This document shows positions 18,277-26,340 of a stretch of DNA of 64,000 nucleotides, piece by piece. This DNA comes from Pedobacter miscanthi (GTDB lineage: Bacteria > Bacteroidota > Bacteroidia > Sphingobacteriales > Sphingobacteriaceae), in assembly GCF_003315595.1 (NCBI RefSeq), contig NZ_QNQU01000006.1:62001-126000 (forward strand), given 5' to 3'. A program made the position numbers and the translations under genes. Numbering within the stretch: the first letter of the stretch is position 1; the number at the start of each line of letters is the position of its first letter. The notes under the pieces were generated by a model, which saw nothing but the letters and a program-made list of their open reading frames with translations, was not told the origin of the DNA and ran no database searches.

Positions 18277-19521
18277 ATGACAGCAAAGAAATTATTGATT
18301 ATTGGATTTGTATGGCCCGAACCAACTTCATCAGCGGCTGGTACGAGAATGATCCAATTGGTTGATTTATTTCTGGGCAAAGGCTATCAGGTTACTTTTG
18401 CCTCAGCGGCATCTAAAAGTGATTTCAGTTATGATTTTAGCGGCACCACTGTTATAGAGCAGGAAATTAAACTTAATGATGAAAGCTTTAATACTTTTTT
18501 AAAAGAATTGAAGCCTGATTTAGTCCTCTTCGACCGTTTTATGGTTGAAGAACAATATGGCTGGCGGGTGCAGCAGGAATGCCCAAATGCGCTCAGGCTT
18601 TTAGATACCGAAGATTTACACTGCCTGCGAAGTGCAAGACAACAAAGCGACAAGAAAAAACAAGCTTTAGATTTATTTTCTGATACGGCCAAAAGGGAAA
18701 TTGCTTCGATTTTACGCTGCGATTTATCATTGATTATTTCGGAAGTGGAGATGGACATATTGAAAACACGGTTCAAGATTGATGCCTCATTAATTTACTA
18801 TTTACCTTTCCTGGAAAAAGAAATCACCCCGGAAGATATTGAAAAATGGCTTCCTTATGAAGACCGGGCTGACTTTGTTTTTATTGGAAATTTCCTTCAT
18901 GAACCGAACTGGAATACGGTACAGGTTTTAAAAACCAAAATCTGGCCCACGCTTAGAAAAAAACTTCCGCATGCAAACCTGAATATCTACGGTGCTTATC
19001 CATCGCAAAAGGTGTTGCAATTAAACAATAAATCCGAAAAATTCCTGATCAAAGGCAGAGCAATAGATGCAAAAGAAACGATTGCTAAACACCGCATCCT
19101 GCTTGCTCCCATCCAGTTTGGCGCAGGGGTAAAAGGCAAATTTATAGATGCCATGCAGGTGGGTACCCCATCAGTTACCACATCTATTGGTGCAGAAGCC
19201 ATGAAAGGTGATTTAGAGTGGAATGGCATTATTGAAGATGATCTAGATCTTTTTGTAGAAAAAGCCGTAACACTATACGAAGACAAAAATACATGGCAAA
19301 TTGCCCAACAAAATGGTGTAAAAATCATCAATCGGCGATATTCTGCAAAATATTCTGAAGATGAGTTTATAAAGGAAGTAGAAAAATTAGTTTCTGACTT
19401 AAACACACACCGACAAAACAACTTTTTCGGACAGATTTTAAACCACCACACTGCGCAGAGCACGAAATACATGAGTTTGTGGATTGAGGAGAAAAATAAG
19501 TTTGGAGTTCGGGGTCTTTAG
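18277..19521 (+). CDS. Glycosyltransferase, GT4-like (GT-B fold)
   Basis: A 414-residue cytoplasmic protein with two Rossmann-like halves. The N-terminal half starts KKLLIIGFVWPEPTSSAAG. The C-terminal half has HRILLAPIQFGAGVKGKF followed by an acidic/glycine region (MQVGTPSVTTSIGAEAM), the nucleotide-sugar site of GT4-type enzymes. No other polysaccharide gene is adjacent, so the acceptor is unknown. The final residues (FGVRGL) are encoded by the start of a GTTCGGGGTCTTTAGTTCGAAGTCC repeat. Confidence 0.85.
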   Translation: MTAKKLLIIGFVWPEPTSSAAGTRMIQLVDLFLGKGYQVTFASAASKSDFSYDFSGTTVIEQEIKLNDESFNTFLKELKPDLVLFDRFMVEEQYGWRVQQECPNALRLLDTEDLHCLRSARQQSDKKKQALDLFSDTAKREIASILRCDLSLIISEVEMDILKTRFKIDASLIYYLPFLEKEITPEDIEKWLPYEDRADFVFIGNFLHEPNWNTVQVLKTKIWPTLRKKLPHANLNIYGAYPSQKVLQLNNKSEKFLIKGRAIDAKETIAKHRILLAPIQFGAGVKGKFIDAMQVGTPSVTTSIGAEAMKGDLEWNGIIEDDLDLFVEKAVTLYEDKNTWQIAQQNGVKIINRRYSAKYSEDEFIKEVEKLVSDLNTHRQNNFFGQILNHHTAQSTKYMSLWIEEKNKFGVRGL

Positions 19522-19573
19522 TTCGAAGTCCGAAAGTCAGAGGTCCGAAGATATGATGTTTTAAACTAAAAAT

Positions 19574-20162
19574 AAACCCGATGGTACGAATGCCGATCCT
19601 TCATCGGCAGGAGGGACAGCGGGGCTGCCGTATCCGAAGAATTACCAGACCATTCATTTCCAAATCAAAAACGAATATCAGTCTAAAGTCTTTCTGCTCC
19701 CATCTTCTGCAACACCAAATCTTACGACTCTCGAACACTGACCTCCGATTTTTTACAACACAAAACATTGTTAAATAAACCCGATGGTACGAATGCCGAT
19801 CCTTCATCGGCAGGAGGGACAGCGGGGCTGCCGAATCCGAAGAATTACCAAACCATTCATTTCCAAATCAAAAACGAATATCAGTCTAAAGTCTTTCGGC
19901 TCTTATCTTCTGCAACACCATATCTTCCGTCCTCAGACATCCGACCTCCGTCTTTTTACAACACAAAACATTGTTAAATAAACCCGATGGTATGAATGCC
20001 GATCCTTCCATCGGCAGTAGGGACAGTGGGGCTGCCGTATCATTTCCAAATCAAAAACGAATATCAGTCTAAAGTATTTCTGCTCCCATCTTCTGCAACA
20101 CCATATCTTCCGTCTTCAGACATCCGACCTCCGTCTTTTTACAACATTAAAACATTTCCCTC
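19574..20162 (+). repeat. Three tandem copies of a 203-bp unit
   Basis: AAACCCGATGG starts recur at 19574, 19777 and 19980, exactly 203 bp apart. Each unit opens with the dispersed ~100-bp element (CCGATCCTTCATCGG hairpin, then AGCGGGGCTGCC and CATTTCCAAATC) and continues AAAACGAATATCAGTCTAAAG, TCTGCAACACC and ACAACACAAAACATTG. The third copy lacks about 30 bp and ends at the hscA promoter. It fills the gap upstream of hscA. Small open frames inside it are repeat artefacts. Confidence 0.9.
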
Positions 20163-20184
20163 CTAAAACCTTACAACATTATTG

Positions 20185-20192
20185 TAAATTTG
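20185..20192 (+). promoter_or_regulatory. -7 promoter box abutting hscA
   Basis: TAAATTTG, an exact TAnnTTTG match, ends 5 bp before the hscA ATG and directly after the repeat array. Confidence 0.55.
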
Positions 20193-20197
20193 CAGCC

Positions 20198-22054
20198 ATG
20201 GCAAAAATATCGATTAACCTTGCTACAGGTTCATTTCAAAAGGAAGAAATTATTGTTGGAATAGATTTAGGAACCACCAATAGTTTGGTGGCATTTATCA
20301 ATCCAGATAAAAATCCGCAGGTAATTAACGATGCCGGCAAGGGGATATTGGTACCATCGGTTGTATATTTCAACAGCCAAAACGAAGCCATTGTAGGTAA
20401 TGAGGCGAAAGAATTTTTAACCACTGATCCTTCAAATACCATTTTTTCCGTTAAAAGATTATTGGGGCGTTCTTATAAAGACGTAGCCGAACACAAAGAC
20501 ATTTTCTCTTATAAAATAATCGACGACGATACCGATGCTTTAGTGAAAATCCAGGCTGGCAACCGTTTTTATACCCCAATCGAATTATCAGCAGAAATTT
20601 TAAAAGAGCTTAAAGCAAGGGCAGAACACGCCTTAAAAACACCTGTTAACCGGGCTGTAATTACTGTTCCTGCTTATTTTAACGATAGTCAGCGCCAAGC
20701 CACAAGAGACGCCGGAAAACTGGCCGGTTTGGATGTAATGCGTATCGTTAATGAACCTACCGCGGCAAGTTTGGCTTACGGAATAGGTTTAGATCCTACT
20801 CAACAGAAAACCATTGCCGTTTACGATTTAGGCGGGGGAACTTTTGATGTTTCTATTTTACAGATCCAGAACGGAATTTTCGAAGTTTTGGCCACCAATG
20901 GTAATACCTATTTAGGTGGGGATGACTTTGATCGGGCCATCTTAAATTACTGGCTGGAGAAAAACAAGCTTGATGTAACCGTAGTGGCACAGGATAATAT
21001 TTTGATGCAAACCTTACGTTTACAGGCCGAAGCCGCTAAAAAAGCACTTTCAACACAAAATTTATATAACGAACAGGTTGGCGAAATCTGGTGTACACTA
21101 GATAAACAGACCTTTGAACAATTGATTACATCAAAGGTTGAAGAAACCATCACTGCATGCAAAAATGCATTAAAAGATGCCGATTTAACGGCTGGTGATA
21201 TTGACGAAGTGATTCTTGTGGGTGGTTCTACCCGCACGCCATTTGTAAAACAGGCAGTAGAAAATTTCTTTGGTAAAAAACCACAGGATAACATTAATCC
21301 TGATGAAGTGGTAGCACTTGGAGCAGCCATCCAGGCCGATGTTCTGGCCGGAAACCGTTCCGACATTCTTTTATTGGATGTAACCCCACTTTCTTTGGGT
21401 ATTGAAACCATGGGTGGTTTGATGGATGTGATTATTGCACGTAACAGCAAAGTACCTACCAAAGCCGGCCGACAGTACACTACTTCTATCGACGGACAAG
21501 TGAATATGAAAATATCTGTTTACCAGGGCGAACGCGATCTGGTTAAAGAAAACAGGAAACTGGCAGAATTCGATTTAAAGGGAATTCCGGCAATGCCTGC
21601 AGGTTTACCTAAAGTAGACATCAACTTTTTACTGAATGCCGATGGTATTTTAACCGTACAGGCGATAGAACTACGTTCGGGCGTGAAACAGGAAATTGAA
21701 ATCACCCCAAGCTACGGTTTAAGTGACGATACAGTAGAAAAAATGCTGATCGATAGCATTACCCATGCGAAAAGTGATGTGGAACAACGCATGCTTATCG
21801 AAGCGCGCAGCGAAGGCGAACAACTTGTTTATACTGCTGAAGGTTTTATCAAAAAACATGCTGAGCATTTAACTGAAGTCGAAATAACTGAAACCGTGAC
21901 ACATATCGAAGCGCTAAAAACCGCTTTAGCCAGTCAGGAAAAAGATACCATTTTAAAGAAAGCAGACGAACTTAACGAATTTACCCGTCCGTTTGCCGAG
22001 CGTGTAATGGATGCCGCTATTTCTACTGCGATGAAGGGGAAAAAGATAGAGTAG
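20198..22054 (+). CDS. hscA: Hsp70-family Fe-S assembly chaperone HscA
   Basis: A 618-residue Hsp70 protein. The ATPase domain shows [13 protein letters not shown] (residues 21-33), [31 protein letters not shown] and VGGSTRTPF; the substrate domain follows from about residue 390. The short N-terminal extension before GIDLGTT and the absence of a glycine-rich EEVD-like tail fit HscA rather than DnaK. HscA works with HscB on the IscU scaffold. No isc or hscB genes are adjacent. It is flanked on both sides by arrays of one dispersed repeat in opposite orientations. Confidence 0.85.
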   Translation: MAKISINLATGSFQKEEIIVGIDLGTTNSLVAFINPDKNPQVINDAGKGILVPSVVYFNSQNEAIVGNEAKEFLTTDPSNTIFSVKRLLGRSYKDVAEHKDIFSYKIIDDDTDALVKIQAGNRFYTPIELSAEILKELKARAEHALKTPVNRAVITVPAYFNDSQRQATRDAGKLAGLDVMRIVNEPTAASLAYGIGLDPTQQKTIAVYDLGGGTFDVSILQIQNGIFEVLATNGNTYLGGDDFDRAILNYWLEKNKLDVTVVAQDNILMQTLRLQAEAAKKALSTQNLYNEQVGEIWCTLDKQTFEQLITSKVEETITACKNALKDADLTAGDIDEVILVGGSTRTPFVKQAVENFFGKKPQDNINPDEVVALGAAIQADVLAGNRSDILLLDVTPLSLGIETMGGLMDVIIARNSKVPTKAGRQYTTSIDGQVNMKISVYQGERDLVKENRKLAEFDLKGIPAMPAGLPKVDINFLLNADGILTVQAIELRSGVKQEIEITPSYGLSDDTVEKMLIDSITHAKSDVEQRMLIEARSEGEQLVYTAEGFIKKHAEHLTEVEITETVTHIEALKTALASQEKDTILKKADELNEFTRPFAERVMDAAISTAMKGKKIE

Positions 22055-22202
22055 TTTTCAGTTAACAATTTGCAGTTATCAAATGAAATCCGTCATTCTG
22101 AATTTATTTCAGAATCTTTCATGCTCAACTTGTTTTTCAACAGAGACTCGTCATTCTGAATTTATTTCAGAATCTATCCTGCCACAAAATCAAGCGTATT
22201 TA

Positions 22203-22302
22203 TTTTTTGGAAAGCAATATCAGTGCTAATCGGATTCGATAGTCCCGCTTTTGGTACGAGTTCCGATTGAAGGATCGGAAGCTCTTCCCTCCAATCGGGT
22301 TT
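22203..22302 (-). repeat. Dispersed ~100-bp element, copy B1
   Basis: Runs from TTTTTTGGAAAGCAAT through AGTCCCGCTTTT and the hairpin CCGATTGAAGGATCGG to CCAATCGGGTTT, the reverse orientation of the copies upstream of hscA. It is followed by TAACATAGGCTAGTG and repeated at +248 bp. Confidence 0.85.
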
Positions 22303-22450
22303 ATTTAACATAGGCTAGTGCAAACACATACAACTTTCTATCTGTAAATATAAAAATGGGGGTTCAGTTTACAATTTGCAGTTATCAAATGAAATCCGTC
22401 ATTCTGAATTTATTTCGGAATCTATCCTACTACAAAATCAAGCGTATTTA

Positions 22451-22550
22451 TTTTTTGGAAAGCAATATCAGTGCTAATCGGATTCGATAGTCCCGCTTTT
22501 GGTACGAGTTCCGATTGAAGGATCGGAAGCTCTTCCCTCCAATCGGGTTT
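22451..22550 (-). repeat. Dispersed ~100-bp element, copy B2
   Basis: Nearly identical to the copy 248 bp upstream, including the flanks ACAAAATCAAGCG and TAACATAGGCTAGTG. The pair is a tandem duplication that also carries ATCCGTCATTCTGAATTTATTTC units. Confidence 0.85.
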
Positions 22551-22636
22551 ATTTAACATAGGCTAGTGCAAAAAAAACAAGCTTCTACTCTTGATAATAA
22601 TAAAAACGGATTGATTTAGAACGGTCCTTTGTTACT

Positions 22637-22727
22637 AAACCCGACAGTAGCGAACACGTAGTGTAACGAAGTAAAGCGGATGGCGGGGCTACAGTACCAA
22701 TGAAATACTGCCTTTAATTTCCAAAAG
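22637..22727 (+). repeat. Dispersed ~100-bp element, diverged copy C
   Basis: Opens AAACCCGACAG, has GGCGGGGCTACAG at the conserved inner position and ends AATTTCCAAAAG. The central hairpin sequence differs (AACACGTAGTGTAACG). From 22728 to 22964 no gene or repeat is seen before the M28 peptidase gene. Confidence 0.65.
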
Positions 22728-22964
22728 ATAAAACATCCTATTTCGTTCGGTTGAAAATGTACAGTTCTGTACTTTTGGATTTTTCAATTCTATTTTTCGC
22801 TTTACTTCTAAAACAACAATGCTTTAATCGGGAGCGAATTCGCATCAATCAGATTTAACTAACACTGCCAAACCGAAAAAACGCAGGTTGCAATACCTAA
22901 TAACAGATACAAATAATTATCTTCGGTTAAGGATCAAATCAAACACATTCTGATGTTTTAACCC

Positions 22965-23885
22965 ATGCATAAATTTAAAATCTTAATTAGCTTTCTTTTC
23001 TCCATTACATTTTATTACAATACCTCTGCCCAATCGGATACTGCACTGATCAGATCCCATTTAAAAACCTTAACTAAAACACCCCAGTTCCGGAACCACA
23101 GCAATATCGATCAGCTCAACTTAACAGCCGGTTATATCAGGAATATTTTCCAAAAATCAACTGATAGCGTTTCGGTACAAGAATACAATGTTGATCAGAA
23201 AACGTATAAAAACATCATCTGCTCGTTCGGTACAGAAAACCAAAAGCGGATTATTGTTGGCGCACATTATGATGTTTGTGGCGACCAGGAAGGCGCTGAT
23301 GATAATGCAAGCGGCATAACAGGTTTATTGGAGCTCTCGAGGTTGTTAAAAGGTAAAAAACTCAATTATCGTATTGATCTGGTAGCCTATACTTTAGAAG
23401 AACCACCTTATTTCCGAACGGAGCTTATGGGCAGTTATATCCATGCCAAATCGCTACAAGAGTCAAAAGCCGACGTATTTGGTATGATATCACTCGAAAT
23501 GATCGGTTATTTTAAAGATGAAGCCAAATCGCAGTCCTACCCTATTGGTTTACTCTCGATCAAATACGGTAATAAAGGAAATTACATTACGCTGGTTAAA
23601 AAATTTGGTTCAGGAGCATTTGTAAGTCAGTTTTCTAAAAACTTTAAAGCCACAAAGAGTATCCTGACTAAAACATTCGCAAGTCCACCTTCTTTACCGG
23701 GCATCGATTTTTCTGATCATCTAAATTATTGGAATTTCGGTTACGATGCCCTGATGATTACCGATACTTCCTTCTACCGGAATAAAAATTATCATCAAAA
23801 AACAGATACGATGGAAACGCTCGATATATCGAGAATGGGCAAAGTAATTGATGGGCTTTACAATGGATTGATTTCGTTGAAATAA
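22965..23885 (+). CDS. M28-family zinc peptidase, secreted
   Basis: A 306-residue protein with a signal peptide (cleavage near TSAQ, residues 20-23). Aminopeptidase-type metal ligands are visible: GAHYDV (H101, D103), GADDNASG (D112), the catalytic pair in AYTLEEPPYF and SDHLNYW near the C-terminus. It probably cleaves N-terminal residues from peptides in the periplasm. Monocistronic by context, between a repeat-filled gap and a hairpin repeat. Confidence 0.87.
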   Translation: MHKFKILISFLFSITFYYNTSAQSDTALIRSHLKTLTKTPQFRNHSNIDQLNLTAGYIRNIFQKSTDSVSVQEYNVDQKTYKNIICSFGTENQKRIIVGAHYDVCGDQEGADDNASGITGLLELSRLLKGKKLNYRIDLVAYTLEEPPYFRTELMGSYIHAKSLQESKADVFGMISLEMIGYFKDEAKSQSYPIGLLSIKYGNKGNYITLVKKFGSGAFVSQFSKNFKATKSILTKTFASPPSLPGIDFSDHLNYWNFGYDALMITDTSFYRNKNYHQKTDTMETLDISRMGKVIDGLYNGLISLK

Positions 23886-23924
23886 AGTTAGCTTACATAT
23901 AAACTCTTTTAAAATTGCCGTAAT

Positions 23925-24004
23925 TTCGAGCGGAGTACAACGAAGTCGAGAGATCTATCTCGAGATAGATCTCTCCGCTCCACTGCGTTTCGATCGAGAT
24001 GACG
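23925..24004. repeat. Extragenic hairpin repeat, copy 2
   Basis: TTTCGAGCGGAG...AGTCGAGAGATCTATCTCGAGATAGATCTCTCCGCTCC...CGATCGAGATGACG. The palindromic centre CTATCTCGAGATAG is flanked by complementary arms, so it forms one long hairpin downstream of the M28 peptidase gene. Confidence 0.85.
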
Positions 24005-24114
24005 AAAACGATTTAACTTACTTCGCAAGTCAATTTTTTATCATTAATCTCAATTAATAAACAACCTCACCCATTTTCTTACCATACATCAAAAACCACT
24101 ACCCTATCATCCAT

Positions 24115-24122
24115 TAACTTTG
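24115..24122 (+). promoter_or_regulatory. -7 promoter box for the LLM oxidoreductase
   Basis: TAACTTTG, an exact TAnnTTTG match, 18 bp before the ATG at 24141. It overlaps the upstream TTG codon at 24120, ruling that out as the start. Confidence 0.6.
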
Positions 24123-24140
24123 TTAAAATTATTTAGCATT

Positions 24141-25172
24141 ATGGAATTAGGTATCGGAATGTTTGGCGATCTGCAGATCAATGCAAAAGGCGAGATCCAG
24201 CCCGCTCAGCAAAGGCTTCAGGAAATTATAGAAGAAATAAAACTCATGGATGAAGTGGGTTTGGATTTTTATGGAATCGGCGAACACCACCGTCCCGATT
24301 ATGCAGTATCCAGTCCTGAAATTATATTGGCTGCTGCTTCAACTGTAACCAAAAACATTAAGTTAAGCAGTGCCGTTTCGGTTTTAAGTTCATCCGATCC
24401 GGTTAAACTTTATCAAAATTTCGCAACGATAGATCTTATTTCGAATGGCAGAGCCGAATTAATGGCCGGTCGCGGAAGTTTCATTGAATCGTTTCCGCTT
24501 TTTGGATACGACCTTCAGGATTATGATCAGCTTTACGAAGAAAAATTAGACTTGCTCCTTAAAATAAATGCAACACCTAAAATCAGCTGGAAAGGCAAAT
24601 TCAGACCGGAACTGAACAACCAGGAGGTTTTGCCGAGAGCGGTGAATAATAATTTAAAAATATGGGTGGCCGTTGGTGGCACGCCCGAATCGGTAGAACG
24701 TGCCGGCAGACTAGGTTTACCGGTAATGTTTGCGATTATTGGTGGGCAGCCAATACAGTTTAAACCACTTTTCGATTATTATAAAAGGGTTTACCAGGCT
24801 TATGGCCATGACATGAACAAGTTCGAAGTTGGCGTTCACATGCATGCCTTATTCGGCGAAAACAGTGATGAAGTGGCAGATTATTACTATCCGCTTTATT
24901 CAGCACAGATGAATCGTATCGGCCGTTCGCGTGGCTGGGCACCTTATCAGCGCAATCAGTTTGATGCCGGGAGAGGTAAAGAAGGCGCTTTAATCATTGG
25001 CGACACAAGTGAATCGGTAGATAAGATTTTAGCTTTGGAAGAAACTTTTGGCCTAACCCGTTTTTCTGCCCACATGGATGTTGGCGGACCATCACATGCT
25101 GCATTAATGAAATCGATAGAGATTTTCGGGGCTAAAATTGCTCCGAAAGTACGCGAGGCTCTAAAGAAATAG
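24141..25172 (+). CDS. LLM-class flavin-dependent oxidoreductase
   Basis: A 343-residue luciferase-like TIM-barrel monooxygenase. It begins MELGIGMFGDLQ; the GIGEHHRPDYAVSSPEIILAA segment with EHH is typical, followed by LSSAVSVLSSSDPVKLYQNFATIDLISNGRAELMAGRGSF. The substrate is unknown. The frame is open to a TTG at 24120, but that lies in the promoter box. It ends 1 bp before the convergent DUF4395 gene. Confidence 0.87.
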   Translation: MELGIGMFGDLQINAKGEIQPAQQRLQEIIEEIKLMDEVGLDFYGIGEHHRPDYAVSSPEIILAAASTVTKNIKLSSAVSVLSSSDPVKLYQNFATIDLISNGRAELMAGRGSFIESFPLFGYDLQDYDQLYEEKLDLLLKINATPKISWKGKFRPELNNQEVLPRAVNNNLKIWVAVGGTPESVERAGRLGLPVMFAIIGGQPIQFKPLFDYYKRVYQAYGHDMNKFEVGVHMHALFGENSDEVADYYYPLYSAQMNRIGRSRGWAPYQRNQFDAGRGKEGALIIGDTSESVDKILALEETFGLTRFSAHMDVGGPSHAALMKSIEIFGAKIAPKVREALKK

Positions 25173-25173
25173 A

Positions 25174-25617
25174 CTAAGCCTGACTCTTTTTTGCAAAAAC
25201 CTGTAAAAAAGAATAAATATGGCAACCCACACAAATGGCGAATAAACTCTCCAGCAAGGCAAAAACAGTCATAATGGAGGTTAAAATGAGCGCCAATGTA
25301 TAAAAATCAAATAGAAATGTCGCGGTAATCAACAGGCAAAACACAAAGCCCAGGGTTGCCGCGAACTTTTTTGGGGCCAGATCTTTCATTTTCGGCGAAA
25401 GGGCCAATCCATCAGAGATTTTTACAGCTATAAATTTCAACAGACTCCATTTACCTGTGGTAAAAGCACGCAGGGCAAAATCAAAAATCAGAAAAACAAT
25501 TGCCCAATAGTTAGAAAATACCATACTAGCAATAGCCATCAAAGCCACTATAAAGGCGATAATCCTCACTACATTTTCATTTACTCTTTCGGCCGATACC
25601 GGACAGGATAATTCCAT
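25174..25617 (-). CDS. DUF4395 membrane protein
   Basis: A 147-residue protein with four hydrophobic segments and two cysteine motifs: CPVSAERVNE near the N-terminus (C5) and CVGC near the C-terminus. This pattern matches DUF4395, a family of unknown function sometimes linked to redox proteins. Convergent with the LLM oxidoreductase. Basis: recognised family pattern. Confidence 0.8.
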   Translation of the reverse strand: MELSCPVSAERVNENVVRIIAFIVALMAIASMVFSNYWAIVFLIFDFALRAFTTGKWSLLKFIAVKISDGLALSPKMKDLAPKKFAATLGFVFCLLITATFLFDFYTLALILTSIMTVFALLESLFAICVGCHIYSFLQVFAKKSQA

Positions 25618-25738
25618 TCAATATTCTTTTTAAGGTAAATTTAACGAATTTATTTCATCAGGATTGTAATGTATTAGCAAATTTAACCGCACAGGCGGCA
25701 TATATTAGTGTTCAAATGCAGTTAAATGAAATGAGTCC

Positions 25739-25773
25739 AGCTCCCTTCCTATTTTAGGAGGGGCAGGGGTGGT
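25739..25773 (+). repeat. Left inverted repeat of the DUF559 cassette
   Basis: AGCTCCCTTCCTATTTTAGG followed by AGGGGCAGGGGTGGT. It is itself palindromic (TCCTATTTTAGGA) and is the reverse complement, with few mismatches, of 26161-26196. Confidence 0.8.
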
Positions 25774-25802
25774 AAATTATACCAAAAAAGTTAAATTTAA
25801 AT

Positions 25803-26155
25803 ATGAAGATCCATAATCTAAAATATTTAAAAGAGTGGAGAAAAGAGTTAAGAAATAATCTTACTCCTGCAGAAGCCACAATGTGGAAATATCTTCAAAA
25901 CTCTAAACTGGACGGAAGAAAATTCAGGCGTCAGCATAGCGTTGGAAATTACATTTTGGATTTTTACTGCCCATCAGAAAAACTAGCCATTGAAATTGAT
26001 GGAAGTTGTCATGATGATGATTCAGCACAACTTTACGATCAAAAACGGACTGATTATTTAATAGTAAAGGAATTACCGTGATTAGATTTGAAAATAAAGA
26101 TGTTGTTGAGTCAGAAGAATTAGTTTACGAAACCATTAGAAAAAATTTCAAGTAA
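25803..26155 (+). pseudogene. DUF559 (Vsr-like nuclease fold) gene with a frameshift
   Basis: The first frame encodes 92 residues: NLTPAEATMWKYLQ, then GRKFRRQHSVGNYILDFYCP and KLAIEIDGSCHDD, the DUF559 core with its PD-(D/E)xK-like acidic residues. It ends early at YLIVKELP. One missing base in the short A run near 26060 separates it from the natural end, which in the next frame reads NSKGITVIRFENKDVVESEE and closes at 26155. So it is a near-intact gene broken by one frameshift, or a sequencing error. It sits between inverted repeats. Confidence 0.85.
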
Positions 26156-26160
26156 AAAAC

Positions 26161-26196
26161 AACCACCCCCCACCCCTCCTTGTAAGGTGGGGAGCT
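26161..26196 (-). repeat. Right inverted repeat of the DUF559 cassette
   Basis: AACCACCCCCCACCCCTCCT followed by TGTAAGGTGGGGAGCT. Its reverse complement aligns with 25739-25773, starts 6 bp after the restored gene end, and is itself palindromic around CCTTGTAAGG. Confidence 0.8.
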
Positions 26197-26340
26197 AATA
26201 TATTCTCCCTGTGCTGCTCCGCACAAAACTCAATAGTTTCTGTTGTAAAATAGCAAATACCCATCCTTTCATCAAAATTCTCCCTAATCCAAATTCATTC
26301 TTATCTTTAGTAAGAAAATTTACGCACTACCAGATATAGA

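Noticed and set aside
19581-19981. Two 65-residue frames beginning MVRMPILHRQEGQRG
   Set aside because: They lie entirely within the 203-bp tandem repeat and owe their likeness to it; no homology or start signal supports coding.
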